From: Sordaria brevicollis
Taxonomy: Eukaryota > Ascomycota > Sordariomycetes > Sordariales > Sordariaceae
DNA: 64,000 nt
Assembly (NCBI GenBank): GCA_033439795.1
Contig: JAUTDP010000010.1
Span: 186,001-250,000 of the forward strand
Direction: 5' to 3'
Shown here piece after piece: positions 1 through 12,925 of the stretch. The position numbers and the translations under genes are program-made. Position 1 is the first letter of the stretch. Each line of letters begins with the position of its first letter. The notes beneath the pieces were generated by a model that saw only the letters and a program-made list of their open reading frames with translations, searched no databases and was not told where the DNA came from.

Positions 1-1368
1 AAATAAGTTCATCACGACAATCCGAAAGCGCTGGTAACAATGTTCTCCTCGTCACATCTCCCAATGTTCAAGAGCAGAGTAAAGTCCACTCGCTCTTGGG
101 AGCGCCATCGCTTTGCCTCAGCGCTGTCGCTTGGTTCCCGCCAAACTCCACGCTGCCGGCGCCATTTCACACCATAAAGGACCCCGAAGGACCTAGCCGT
201 CCAAACATTCTTCTGTCTCCTGCGTTCCCGCGCCTTGCCTGCATCCTGGCGACACAAGTTCAAGCAGCACTTTGCTCCGGACCAACGACCGCTCACCCTC
301 AAGGATCTTACCTCCATAGTGTGGTACCTCGCCGCACCCAAAGCCAGCACCCACACCCCCTTATGGCACGGAGGGATGTCCCGTTCATATATCCGTAGGA
401 GGATATCTATCCGCCGGGTTGGTACTGCGAGTGAGGATTGAGTCACAGGCGGTCTCGAAGGACGCGTTGGACTCCTGGTTGGATTTCCGGAAGGGATCTC
501 AAAAGTGGATGGCGGCCCATCGTCGCTTTACCGCCCTACGGCTTGGCTCCACAGATTGATGCAAGGTCTCTTGGTTCGTGAGGGCGCGGCGAGATATGAG
601 ACACCAGGAATTGCTCAAAACTGGCTTTTGGCCAGAACTTACTATGAAAGACTTCGTGACGCTTAGATCTGTCAATAGCTGTCTGTTAATAGGTGGAAGG
701 GTGTTCTTTCGATACGAGCCATAAAAAAACTGAAAGACACTCAATCTTACCTCATCGACAGCACACCTGTTGGTATGAACGGAGGGGCCTGTTGCCAAAT
801 CACGAAGCAGAAGAATGCAAATTAGGGAGAAGAAGGGTGGAGGCCGGCGAAAATAGTTTGATTTCGACTTCAAAGGAAGTCGTGGCGACAGAAAAAGCAG
901 GAGACCAAAGTCCCGGGGTATCTTGACGAAATCCACCCGAACGCCCAGCGCAAAGAAAAAGACAGCGCCGCCGAAAGAGAAAAGTGCTGGCCAAGCCAGA
1001 AAAAACCACGAACGATCCATCTCTCCCCTCCCGCCCTCCCCCTCAAAGCACCGCCTGGCCTCGCAGCATCTCAACCGCACGAGTCGCACAAGCAGCACCA
1101 TCCTCCTTTCCCCCTCCTTACCCTCCCCATCCTCCTCTTTACTCGTGTCGACGTCCAGAGACCCGAAAGTCTCCCCTAGCTGTTCGCCTACTTACGAGCG
1201 GCAGAACCAAAGAAGCTGCCAAACGAAAACGTCTGACAGATGGAATCTGGACCTTTCATCGAACTAAACGCCTGGGGCATCTCGTTGTCAAAAAGGGCGG
1301 CACTGTCCGGCGACCGCTTACCCGTTGCCAGGATGACAACGTGCTACTGATATCGTAGAGGTCGATAA
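1..1368. other. No gene recognised
   Basis: I see no supportable gene here. Open frames exist on both strands (for example the minus strand at 499-1101 and 12-446), but their translations are rich in Arg, Cys and Trp with no domain and look accidental. The stretch is downstream of the minus-strand gene ending at 1369 and may contain its 3' UTR. Part of a weak dispersed repeat lies at about 866-1015. Confidence 0.5.
866..1015 (+). repeat. Degenerate dispersed repeat, copy A
   Basis: This stretch resembles 4079-4190 on the same strand. Shared islands include GACTTCAAAG, AGCAGG(A/G)GAC, GGGGTATC(T/G)TTGACGAAA and a later GGCCA-G-CC-GAAA segment. By eye, identity is roughly 70% over about 85 bp, with a gap of some 40-50 bp in the other copy. 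No open frame explains it. It may be an old transposon fragment or a small duplication. No repeat family recognised. Confidence 0.35.
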
Positions 1369-2964
1369 TCAGCAGCGTGGCTCGCGGGTGGACTCCTCTG
1401 ACGAGGGACCGCAAGGAAGTCTTGGGGTGTCAACCGAAGCCGACGATGAACCCGAGCTGGGAACGATGGGAGCCTCCGCCTCCGCCGTAGCTTCGGTTTC
1501 GGACGGAGCAGGGAGTGAGGGTGGCGGCGAATCGGAAGGTGACTCCGCGGCCTCACTAGGACCGGGAGGCTGGAGGGAGGACTGAACCGACTCGATCTCT
1601 TCAGGGGAAAACACCCGGCCCATGCGGCGAACCGCACGGGTCTCACCCGGAGTGAATTCGGCCCTTCCGAATCTTCGTTGGTTCCTGCCTTGGTCCTGCT
1701 CCGGAACAACCGCTCGCGCGGCGTCCGGGACCGCTTGCGCAGCCAAAACCTCGGCAGCCTGGCCCTCCTTGCCCTTCCTATCGCCATTACCAACAACCTC
1801 ATCGCCGACGCTATCAGTGTCCCTAACGGGATGAACGCCTTCGATTTCCCCGCTCCTCTCGTCATCGTCCACTTCCTCTCCATCTTCCTCTTCCCCGGCC
1901 TGACCTTGGCCATCGGCGCGCACTTCAACCACTGTCGCCTGCGCCCGTACGAGTTGGACGGCTCGCGCTTCCTCAACCTGCGGCGTCTCGTCCAGGATGT
2001 CCCCCTCCCCTTCGACTTCCCATGACGGCGTAGCTCCGCTCCGCGAGGAGGGAGTCGCCGGCAGGTAGGAAGAGGCCGCGGTGGACTCCTCGGTGGACTC
2101 GACGGGTTGAGTCGGCGGGGCGGCAGGGAGTTCGTGGGCTGCAGCAGCCGACGCCTCGGAGCGACGCGAGTTGCCCGGTCTCTATATTGGGAGAAGAGTG
2201 GTTAGCTGGTGTTCTCAAATGGTGTTGGAGGGGAAGAGTGTGGCAGTGGTGGTGTTTGTGGCTGTAGTTTTGGGCGCCCCAAGTCCAACGGAAAATAAGA
2301 CGAAGAAAATATGCCAAATTGTCTTGGACACAACAAGAAAGGCGAGCGACAAAAGCAGTTTAGCAACGTCCAGCGAAAAAGGGATCGAGGAGATTGCAAG
2401 CAGAAGGGCAAGGACGAGGGGTATGCGGTATTGGTGTCGTGCGGTTGTTGAACGGTTTTATTGACCAGAAGAAAAGGTCTCGAAGTTTGCACGGATATTG
2501 CTTACCACGCTCTCCCTCAAAAACTGGTGGTACATCTGTGGTCAAGACAGTTAGTCAATTGTTCTGAGACATGGAGGACTCGAGGGTGACGAAAGAGTGG
2601 TGGGAAGATTGCCCCAGGGCCGTGAAAACGTGCCCTGGCAGTGGCAGGAGAAGAAGAGGGGTGAAGATCACTTCCTAATCACTTCCTTCTGAGAAGGGGC
2701 AGGAACGTTGGAAAGAGAGGAGGAAGAGAGAGGTAATCAAGGTGAAAATGGAAATAAGCTGGCACATACCCTGACGGAGACCATCTCGTCGTCGTCTTCG
2801 TCGTCGCCGACGTCTTCTTCTTCTTCCGCGGCCGCGCCTGCGCGAGCAGGAACACGGCCCGGGGCTTGCGCCTCCGGGTGGTGTTGCCCCTGGGGAGGGG
2901 CCGCGGCGTGGGCGCCCGCGAGGGCAGACTCGTCCGAGCCAACGTTGGCAGCGCGTGGGGCCAT
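1369..2964 (-). CDS. Hypothetical acidic, disordered protein (3 exons)
   Basis: Proposed structure is complement of 2770-2964, 2506-2535 and 1369-2181, giving 345 aa. All three exons join in phase 0. The start is MAPRAANVGS at 2964. Exon 1 encodes an Ala/Pro/Gln/His-rich stretch and a run of Glu/Asp, ending in MVSVR before a GTATGT donor. Exon 2 is only 30 nt (MYHQFLRESV) between a CACAG acceptor and a GTAAGC donor. Exon 3 is Ser/Pro/Glu-rich with a short more ordered motif, VFSPEEIESVQ. I see no signal peptide, membrane segment or known domain. Composition suggests an intrinsically disordered, possibly nuclear, protein, but that is inference. The frame choice rests on splice phase and on composition, because all three minus-strand frames are fairly open in exon 3. 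Confidence 0.5.
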
Positions 2965-5900
2965 TGTGGCGGTGTGGTGGTGGTGATGGCTTTGGTGGTT
3001 TCTAGGCAGGTTAGTGGGGGGTGCTGCTTGGTTGAGAGACAACACAAAATCCGCAACGGTGAGACCCGTTGGTGAGACCCGTTGCTTGTTGCTCTTGGAG
3101 TTTCTCGCTTGCTATACTTACGAAGACGGAAGCGTTTAAAAAGCTGTTACTATGGTGGTGGTTAGATCATTGCCTAAAAGGAAGAACGTGAAGGGCAGAG
3201 GGTCCTAGGAAGAGGAAGACTTACAGCAAATCTGGTCTGGTGGTGATCAGATTGTGGTGGTTGGGGGAAAGAAGGAAGGAGAGAAGAGGAAGAAGCCAAA
3301 CTTACGAGCGTTTTATCTACCCTCTCGGAGGAGGACTAGACGGGTACTGGCAACGGGCAGAGGGGTCTACTCGACGACGACGTGCCTTCCAGCAAACGGA
3401 AAGAATGCGCTGGCGGCCTTCTGAAAGTTCAGACGGAACTCGATTTTGCAAGATAGTCAACCGGGCGACGAACGAGAGGAGGACGATATCGCAGTTTTCA
3501 ACGGGAGCACGCAGCATAGCATGATGGGATTAGATTAGGCTCCTGCCTATACGTCTGAACTTTTTTGCTGTCTAAGGGATCATATGCCAAACATTTTCCT
3601 GGAGCTCCTTCCTTTCACGCTGGAGATTGTCCACATTCGGACGAGAATCTGTTATCTGTTTGCACATTCCGGGTTGAAAGTATCTGGCAGAATTGCAGAA
3701 GACAGGACGAGGAGGATAAGCGATGGACGAACAATCAGTCCTTCTTTCAGGCAGACGAGGAGTTCAGATGAAGGAGTCTTGCCATTTCTTCTACTCACGT
3801 TTTTGGAAGGTGATGGTGGGTGTCAACATCACGGAGATGATGATGCACATGGGTTGGGAATTCATTTAGAGCTCAGAATGGCCTCAGAATTCAGCACGGT
3901 GTGTTGCCATGTTGACAGTGAAGCAAAAAGCGTGCGGTCTACTAGATATGTGAGTCTTCCATGGCGCAAAACAGAAGTTTTCTCGGTGCTAGAGGTATTC
4001 AGGTTTTCTACCGGAGCCGTAACGTTCAGTTTCTTGCCTCGAGGGGCGCGGGGCAAGACATGATTCGTAAACTGATTGTGACTTCAAAGAAGTCTCAGGC
4101 AAGAAACAGCAGGGGACGAAGACTTGGGGTATCGTTGACGAAAAACCCAGCTGAGCGGCCAGCCCGGAAAGCAACCATCAGTCTGATCTTCTCTGCCAAT
4201 TGGGCTTCCTTATGGGTCTCAACCGGGTTGGTTGAGTTGGCAGATCTTGTGTCAAGCGCATCGTACGAGCTAGAAAGTTTCTCTTGGGAGGTGGCATAGC
4301 CAGTTTTCTACTTTGGGACTGCTAGGTGGCTCACTCTTGTCGCCCGGGCGGCGTGGTGTTCAACCTTGGAGGGACTAAGTGTACGATCACAATAGACACA
4401 TACGGATCTCAAGATACTCCTGTATCTTGACGTAGAGGTACCCAGGCGCATAAGGCCATTGATCCGCCAAGCCGTTTTGACAGTAACTCCTGCTTTGGCA
4501 ATTTGCCGAGTGGTTGGAGCACATCGCATAAATTTACATTCATTCTCTGTTAGATGTATCTACGAGATTAAGGTGAACGGATCACTCGCCGGATCACCTC
4601 AGTAAACAGTTACGCCAACTTCTAGACAGAGTCAACACCGTTCACCAGAGCAAAATGGCAAGTTCTGTCCCTTCTGGGGGATCTGTGGCTCTCTGTCGGA
4701 AGAAATAGAGGACATGCGCATGTATTTCGCTATTATCAACGCCAAAGTTAGCATGGCCATGCCTTTCCTGCTCACAACTGGTATGAAAGCGTATGCCGTC
4801 GACTGTGTCTTCCGACCATCGGGAGCTGTGGATGTACACCGTTTCTTAATAACTCTCATTTCTTCTTTCTCAACCAGAAAAAATTGCCTGAATTTGTATG
4901 CACACATTTTGTTTTATCTGTCACCCAGTGTTTCTTTCGGCTTGTCCACCAGTGCGCGCTGTTGTTGATTTCCGTTGCGATTTGCACTGATTATATATTG
5001 AAGGTCATTGCACCTACGGTATATCAGGGTCGGAAAAGGAACGGAAGGTGCAATGTGCGGACGGAAGCTAGCAAGAGTGTATATAATAATACGGTAAGCA
5101 TTTCACAGATTAGATAGGTATAGTAGCATTACTATGGGCAGATTTCCAGAATGTGGACGACATCTCCGTACTCGAAAACGTGTAGGTGATCCCGAAAACG
5201 CAATTCTGAGGCCTAAAATAAGGAGAAGAATGACTTTTTGCAACAATCACTACACTTTCCTCATTGCTTAGACATTCTTGACTTGCTTTCTTGTCATTCA
5301 ACGTGTTTTCCATCGTACAACAAGCGAGTGTTCATCAAGTCCGGAGCTTCGGAGCCGTATGCCCCACTCTCTTCCGGCGAGACCCACTTTAGCCCGGGGA
5401 CCCACCTTCGCTAACCGGGCCCTGTCCAAGGTTTCCGGCCCGGAAGCTTATTTCTGACCGCAGGCGTCAACGTTTATTTGAGCCTCATGTGGTCCTTGCT
5501 CAACCTACAATAGCCCATGCGCGGTCGCGACCTGTCGTTGGATTTGGTTAAGGTATTTCAACGACCCGGAAGCGGCAGCATCCCAAACCGGCTCTGGGCC
5601 TCTGAAATTGTTAGTGACCCGTAACGGCATTCTTATACAGGACCCCCTTTTCCAACCAAAACATCCAACATCGCAGATTCAACACTTTGATAACGCCACA
5701 CAGTTCCTCCTTCTCGGTTTCATACGTTCCCGTCAGCACCCAGATATGTTGTGCGGGCCGCCGCCGCAATTTATGCGTCTGTGGTCCACCAATCACAATC
5801 TGCGACAAGCATCAGTCCGAGCCGCAACCCATTCCCAGCAACGTAAGGGGCGCGGTACACCTTATATCAATGTATAAAAGAAGCACGACATAGTGCACAA

Positions 5901-7755
5901 TATCGACCAATGTATAGGGCTTACAATACTTCCCAGTCTTCTATTTGCTGCTGTGCCTCTGTGCTGAGTAAATCTCCAACCCGACGGGAAGTTGAGATAA
6001 GCTTCACAAAGATAAAGGGGTTTAGACTGGAATCTCATGCCTTCGGATCCTTATTAAGGTACCCGCAGAGCGATTGGGCCCAAAGAAACTGCAGTGCGTA
6101 TTCTATGCAATCGTGCGATTTGCATTAGTGCCAACATCCACGACTGCAATTGCCGTTGGATAGGTACCGTATCCTATAACGCATATGAGACTCGCAGCCT
6201 GTAGTTTACAATTAGTTCTTCATCAAGGTGTCAACACCCATTAAGATCGGTCCGATTAAAAACGGCATCCAAATCCGCACCTACCAAGTGCCATACCCTC
6301 CATCCCATTGACTGCGGGATGGAAGTGGAAAACTGTTGGCGATTCGGCACCTGTGAGCCACCCGCCTGCTGTTTGTGTATGTATAGGTATGTGTGAGTGA
6401 GCTGCACGCAACCCATTTCTGCAGACTGCAGAACACTTGACGTTCAAATTGAGACCAAACGGTTGGATCCGAACCGAGCCCGATCCGAGCGAGCGAACGT
6501 TCAGCGGCTTGAAATGTACAGAGGGTTCCATCAAAAACGTCTAAGACGGATGCCCCCTGCAAACCAAAAGCCAAGATTAACATGTGCATCCTTTTTCGCT
6601 TTTCGGGGTTCTGGGCCTGGGTTTGGGTTGAGGTGGACAATGACCTGTTTTGGTCGGGTGTGCGGGCCGTTGTGCCGCACGGGCACGACTCGGGGTTGAA
6701 GGAAAAGGGGACGGCGCCGCGCCGACACTTACGATTTGTTGTCTTGCGAGGGATGAAAAGGGCTTTGGTAAGCAGCATGACTTCCACTTTCTTGTTTGGA
6801 AATTTTTTTGGGGACTTGGGATTAACGGAAATCGAAGGCATTGGGATATGTCGTTAACATTGGCTCTTCCATGATCTTCAACGCCGTTGCTTAGCGGTGG
6901 TAGTTTGTATGCAGATCATTGATCCAGTCTTTGAGACCGAACCAACCTTCAACTTTGTGACATCCAAAATTCCGGACCGAAACGCCAGCAAGAAAAACCA
7001 ACCGAACGAACAAAGAAAGGAAAGAAGAACCACTGTTGCTGTCGGTCATCCAAGCGGAAGGATTCCCGAACACCGGACCTATACCCCACAAACTGTTTCC
7101 CCAATTCTCCACTTCAAAGTGTGGAGTAAGCCGAAGCTATTCCCAAAACCACCAAGTGCGGGTTTGAGAACTTCATCCCTTTCATCACCGGTGATGGCAC
7201 CCTAGCGTTGCGGCTTTGAAAAATTCTAGTCCCAGGTAGGGGTTGTTGAACCGATTGAAGTGTCTTGTCTGTCACATGGTCTTTTGATGTTTGAAGCTTA
7301 GACAGCTGGGTTTGGTTCGTTGTTGCGGCTTTCCGTCGCGATAATGAATGATGCCGAGATTTGTGTGGGTTCCAGAAAGGGACTGAACCAGCCGGTAAGG
7401 TTCGTCCAAAGATCGAAGAAGAAGGAAATTCGAGACTACAGGCTTCGTTGGAAAGCATGGATAGCATGTCAACTGCATCAGAAGGGTAGGACGGGAATAA
7501 TGAAGACATTACGATTTCATTAACACATCTTTTAACTTGCTTCGCTAAATCCAACCCAGCTCGCTAAACAACCCAAAACCATGACGTTCTTCGCTCATTA
7601 TAACATTTCGTACAACATTGTAGTAAGCCTCCTATGAGAAGATTTTTTTCAGACGCCGCCCGTCCGACAAGGGGGTATCCAAGTAGTGTATGGTGGCCGT
7701 GCAAAAAAGAAGACGCAGCCGGGTATGATATATATCTTTTGTGGGATGATGTCGC
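2965..7755. other. Long intergenic region, no gene recognised
   Basis: About 4.8 kb between the 5' end of the acidic protein gene and the 3' end of cdt-1. Frames are short and their products resemble nothing I know. Composition is ordinary, not RIP-like. The part next to 2965 should hold the promoter and 5' UTR of the acidic protein gene. A degenerate repeat copy lies at 4079-4190. I saw no tRNA or 5S rRNA gene, but a by-eye scan can miss these. Confidence 0.5.
4079..4190 (+). repeat. Degenerate dispersed repeat, copy B
   Basis: This is the partner of the repeat at 866-1015, same strand and about 3.2 kb away. The best-kept block covers GACTTCAAAG through GGGGTATCGTTGACGAAA. The two copies also share GTTGCC and GAAGCA-type words further upstream, so the true similarity may be longer. 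Function unknown. Confidence 0.35.
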
Positions 7756-9624
7756 TTAAGCAACGACGGCCTCAGAGACATGGCCGTCGGCTTGGACAAC
7801 GACCTTTTCGACCTTGAGGGAGGCCTTGACGGGGTTGGGTTGGTCGTAGACCCATTCGAGCTGTTCGAGAGTACGGCCTTGGGATTCGACACTGTATTGG
7901 AAAACCCATTGTTAGTAATTTGTCCACTGCAGTCAAGAACAGGAAAGGAGAAAAAGATATACCCAAAGAAGTACCAAGCGACAGTCTCAACAAGATCCCA
8001 GCCGACAAACACAAAGATGTACTTGTAGCCAATGTTGTCGAGAGCGATGGGGCCAGCGAACTGGTTGATGAAGCCCATGGCGTTGACGATGAAGCCGGAA
8101 AGCGCAAGACCCTTGCCACGGATGGTGGTCTCGAGAGCCTCGGTGGGGATGACACCCTGGAGGGGAGTGTAGGTGAAGGAGAAGATGACGTTGAACATGA
8201 AGTAAGCGGCAAGAGCACCCTTGGCGTAGCTGCTGTCAACGTGGAGGTAGGCGTTGTCCTTGGCTTCCTTCTCAGGCATGCCGGCGTCCAGGTTGATCTG
8301 AGTACCCCTGTTGGTCTGCTTCTCAAGAGTGGCAGAGAGACCAGAGTTGGTGGCAAGAGCGACGGCGCACATGAAGGTACCGATGATGAGCACCTTGCGG
8401 CGGGGCATGCGATCGGTCATGGAGACGGCGGTCAGGGCACCAATGGCGGAGATGACCGAGTTGAGAATGTTGTAGGCAAGCTGCTTGGAGGTGCTCGTGA
8501 CACCAATGTTCTTGAAGATGACGGTGTTGAAGTAGCCGAGACCGTTGCCGGAGAACTGGCCAAAGATGGAAATCATGAGCACCTGGGCCATACGCCAGCG
8601 GCCGTTGTGGGTCATGAAGAGCGGGCGGTAATCCCACCAGACCTTGTCAACACCGTCGGTCTTGATACCCTCCCTCATCTCCTCGGTCTCGAGCAAGACG
8701 AGCTTGGAGCTGGGGTCGCCGTTGCCGTGGTACTTGACAAGGAAGGCAACAGCCTCAGCCTCGCGGTTGTTGGCAAAGAGGTAACGGGGAGACTCGGGGA
8801 GGAAGAAGACGGAACCCATGACGATAATGCAAGCGAAAGCCTGGAGAATCAAGGGGATACGCCACGACCAGTCGCTCTTGATGAAGTAGCAGCCGTAGGT
8901 AACGCAGGCAGCGGGGATGGAACCTCCAAACCAACCGCAGTTGTAGAAACCAGTGCAACGGCCACGCCAGTGAGGAGGGGCGATTTCGATCGAGTAGGCA
9001 GGAGCAGCGACGGTCATGACCGCAATACCGAGACCGAGAATGAAGCGGCCAACGACGAATTGAGCGAGCTTGGACGAAGTAGCAACGATAACAGCGCCGA
9101 TGATGATGATGACACCACCGCAGAACATGCCCTTGCGACGGCCAAAACGATCAGAGAGAACAGCAGCGAAGGGAGCGCCAACCATGGCACCACTGGAAGA
9201 CCCAAAGTGTTAGAAAGGCTCGATACCAAAGGGAGCGAGTATCGTTGACTTACACAGTGTAGAGAGAGAAGATAACAGAGACTTTGGAGCCAGTGTCGCC
9301 GGTGTGGAATTGTTCTTGGAACTTGTCCATGGCGATGATACCGGTCATAAGCGAACCATCGTAACCGTTGGCGCAGGCACAGCAGAAAGCGACAAAGATA
9401 GCGAAGTAGAGGTGGAGGGACTCCTTGCTCCAGGGCTTGATGTTGGACTCCTTGATGGCAGCGAAGAGGGCGGCGTTGCGGACCTCCTTCTCTTGGGCGC
9501 CGGGTGCTGCGGCGGTCTCGCCATGGCCCTTGGGCACAATGGGATCGTGAGCGGGGGCAACGTCATGAGTAGCCAGGTGCTTCTCATTGCTGCTGGCCCC
9601 GTCGTGGGAGGCGGTTGACGACAT
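7756..9624 (-). CDS. cdt-1: Cellodextrin transporter CDT-1 (MFS sugar porter)
   Basis: Complement of 9254-9624, 7963-9192 and 7756-7891, 578 aa, close to the 579 aa I recall for N. crassa CDT-1. Introns of 61 and 71 nt have GTAAGT and GTATAT donors and CCAG and ATACAG acceptors. The start MSSTASHDG at 9624 matches the family start, although the frame is open upstream. It is a 12-helix MFS sugar porter. I see the loop 2-3 signature DRFGRRKG, the PESPRYLF motif after helix 6, GQFSGNGLGYF in helix 7, DRMPRRK in loop 8-9 and PTEALETTIRGKG in loop 10-11. The C-terminus ends VESQGRTLEQLEWVYDQP then a short tail. Function from the family: proton-coupled import of cellobiose and longer cellodextrins across the plasma membrane, induced on cellulose in N. 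crassa. The open plus-strand frame across this gene is a shadow. Confidence 0.95.
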
Positions 9625-12600
9625 GTTGAGCGGTCGTGAGGCTGTCGATCCTAAGTGTCGTATAGAAGTTGTTGTGGTATTGAGGACGATCAACAGTGGA
9701 CCATAGCAACTCTTGCACCACAATGATGAAGAGAAGACTGGGCTGGCTGAAGAGCAAGAGTGGAAAGGAGTTGCAACGGCGGCGGTAGCATCCTTTATGA
9801 ACTTTCTCGAGCATGAACTGAGGATGGTCGTTCTCGGACTGGCGTGGAAGTTAAGTTGCCCCCTCCTCATCTCCAGGTTCCCCAGAGGTCACCCCGGGTC
9901 ATCCCACAGACGGGCTGGGTACGAAAGGTACGGAAGCGCGCCGCGGTGCCATGCGAGCCATGGAGCCATGGTAAGACCATATGGACAGCAAAGATTGTGG
10001 AGGGATCTAAAAATCTGGAACCTGTCCCTGTCGTCTCTGTGATGCTTCGCTGAAGTGAAAGTGTCCAGGGATCCCCGAAAGAAACACCAGACTTTCATGA
10101 GATGGCCAAGCAAGTTGCACAGTACGAGCCATTGTACCGTTGCAGTCAGCAACACGCGGGCAACAGAGGCCTTTCGAGGTGTGGCCGAGACTTGTACCTG
10201 GGAGCCCGGGCCCCTTTTCTCACTGTGTAACGGTGCATGTCTCCCCGTTGAAGGATGTTGGAGCTATTCCCGTCCTGGCTCGGACTGGGCCCCTCCGAGG
10301 TGCCCAAAACGGATGCGAGGAGCAAGGCGCGCCATTGAGCGACTGCTATTGATCAGATATTCTCCGAGTTTTTGGATTTTGGCCTCGAACGCATGAGATG
10401 GTTGTCTCGTCCGACCTCTCAACTGCATACGATATCTTGTCCATCCCATTTCGCCTTCCCAAGGTCGGAACATTGAAGATCGCCGGCGGCGTTGCTGCGG
10501 GGAATGCGCAAGATTAGGTTGAAATCCAGTCAGGTCGTTAAAGTGAAAGGAAGGATTCGATAGGGCCAGGCGGATTCGGACCCCATGTTTGATCCTGTTG
10601 GTCTTCGGGCTGGTCGGGACGATGGGCAGTCTGTTCCTAACGAGAAGCGATGTGGTGAAGTTGCTGTGCAGTTCATGTTGCCTGGAGATTTCCGACTGTT
10701 GCTCGTTTTTGCTGCGAATGTCGTCGCGTCAAAGCTGTCCGGACGTCGGCCCTCAATTCCATCGAGCTAGCCTGCACTTACCGGGGTTGGCACGCGTCCT
10801 AGAATGGCGCTAGGCCCGGGGAGAGGAATGGCTGGCACGGGTTTAGCGCCTCTTTTGGGGGCGGCCTCGCTAACAATTTCGACCACTTACACCGGACCAC
10901 TAACAATTTGGCCAACCTCACCTGAAGTGACCACGCACCTCACCTACAGGATGGAAGGAAGGAAGTCGTCTCCAACCTCAACACCATCCACCCTTCCACA
11001 TGCCACTTGCCTCCATTCCGAACAACACAAACGAGCTGGGCTGCAGGTGACTGCTCCTGCCTGGGGACCATGGAAGCTCGGGTACCGCAACGGCTCCGCA
11101 GGGAATAGCGTCGTCTGCTGTGTCGCATTGAGTAACCGTACCACGGCTGGGAAGTTACCGAGGAGTTGGTAGAAGAAGGACTCGGCCATTATGATCGACT
11201 TCGTTCATGGCTTCCTCTCTGCCCTGGCCATCAGCATGTGGAATCATGCCCCAGGCTTGGTCCTGTCACCTCCAGTTTTTTACTCCAGTCCAGTGGAAGT
11301 GGAATCCAGTCCATCAATCGGCCAAGTGGCAGCGCTCCATCAACATCACGAGCCATCTTCCTTGTTGAGAACTTTTCCCCTTTTGGACTTTGACATGACC
11401 GTTGGGTTCTCCAACATCGCCATCGTTGTCACTTCGCTCGCTGCGCTGCGCTGTCACATAGAATGGAGACAGAAATCTGCAGGCGATCATTGTCGAGGCC
11501 CCAGTGCCTCTTTCGCTTCATCAATGATGCCCAAACAAACTATTGCCCATCCCTGACATACTCGTTCTGACATGGCTTTCGGCTTCATGTTCCCTCTCTC
11601 GGATCGTCAGCCGCAATTCCATTTACTACAGACGCACTTAGGCGCCGTTGGCCTGGTCTGGTATCTAACCTATGTAGGGACAACATTGAATGGGGAAATG
11701 ACACCCACAAAAGTTCCAAAACATACCCACGTCCGCCGGACTCGCCACATACGAACGACCCAACGAAAAAGGGCTGGATGAGGCTAGGCCTATCTACCTA
11801 CAGTGGTACGTACGCTTTGTTGCGGTATCGGGTATCGCCTCTCTAGCGTACCAGGCCCAGAGACAGATGAAGGACTGACACCCGAAGGCAGCTAAGGAAA
11901 TTGGGGGGTAGCATTGCAGGAGGCTCCATAGAAGTTTGTCTCCATGTCTCTCGGACGAGATGCCGTTGGAGAGTTTTCTCTGGTACTAGACGGGACGGGG
12001 CATGGCTGGACTGGAACCACACTACGGTTCGACTGATCAGCCCCTTTTTAAGCTTCGCTTCCATTCAACATTTGCCTCCAATGAAAGTCCATTTCGCATC
12101 GGTCAAGCTCGTGTTGGTGTGCGCTGAAACGTCTGCTCGGGCCATGGTCTTCGCTGCTAGGATCGAGAGAGTAACAGATAGGCGACTCGGGACGACCGGT
12201 GATGCTCTGATGTGGTGATGGGATTTCGTTTCTTGCTTCTCTTTTGAGGATGTTGAACACCAAGCGGTAGACATACTGAATACCTTGGTAGCACCAGGTT
12301 GGAATCAACATTGGAAACGTGATCGATTTCTACCTCTATACTGCGGACAGTTCCTAACCTTCAGAAATGTCTCGGCCCACTAACCGAAGAGTCTGCTTTC
12401 CGCGGCCATGCCAACTGCGGTGAGTTATTCGTGTTGGTTAAGGTTTGCGGTGGGCCTCTCCGTTTCCTATAAAGTCTAGGACGTTGGAGCCACTACTGCA
12501 AGACAAAGGAGGAACAGGGGAAACAAGGAAGACACTCAACGGTTACCGACTCCGGAGTTCCAGAAGCGAAGGACTACCCCTAGTAGGCTAACAAGGTCAC

Positions 12601-12925
12601 CCATCTCTTTCAGGTTCCCATGCGCTTCTGGAACCAGAGTATGTACCATTTTGCTCGTGTGACCGCAATTAATCCTTATCCGTCCATGTACAAGCCACTA
12701 TCAAGCCGGCAAGCCAACCACAATACACACACAACCCGGGGAACTTGAAATGTACTCGAAAAACCGCTTACTTACCAGTTGGCAGCAGTTTGTAGTCCGT
12801 TAATGTTTCAATTCCCTAGTCTTCGTATCCCTTTCCTACCTATTTGCATTCCCTTGGTTCATATTTTCCCTTTTCCCTTCCACAACCACGTCTCCAGACT
12901 TCGCTCTTGCCTGAACCACCTGTAC
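9625..12925. promoter_or_regulatory. 3.3-kb upstream region of cdt-1
   Basis: No convincing gene lies between the cdt-1 start and the stop of the minus-strand pseudokinase gene. cdt-1 in N. crassa is strongly induced by cellulose breakdown products through CLR-1/CLR-2 and repressed by glucose, so a long upstream region is plausible, but I could not assign individual binding sites with confidence. The 3' UTR of the pseudokinase gene should occupy the part nearest 12925. Confidence 0.35.

Noticed and set aside
499..1101. 200-codon minus-strand frame near the window start
   Set aside because: Phe/Arg/Cys-rich text without domain or start context.
6281..6841. 186-codon minus-strand frame
   Set aside because: Product is basic and low-order with no family resemblance; no supporting splice structure.
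7920..9248. 442-codon open frame on the plus strand
   Set aside because: Antisense shadow of cdt-1; the product is Gly/Val/Glu/Asp-rich with no domain, typical of codon-biased antisense.
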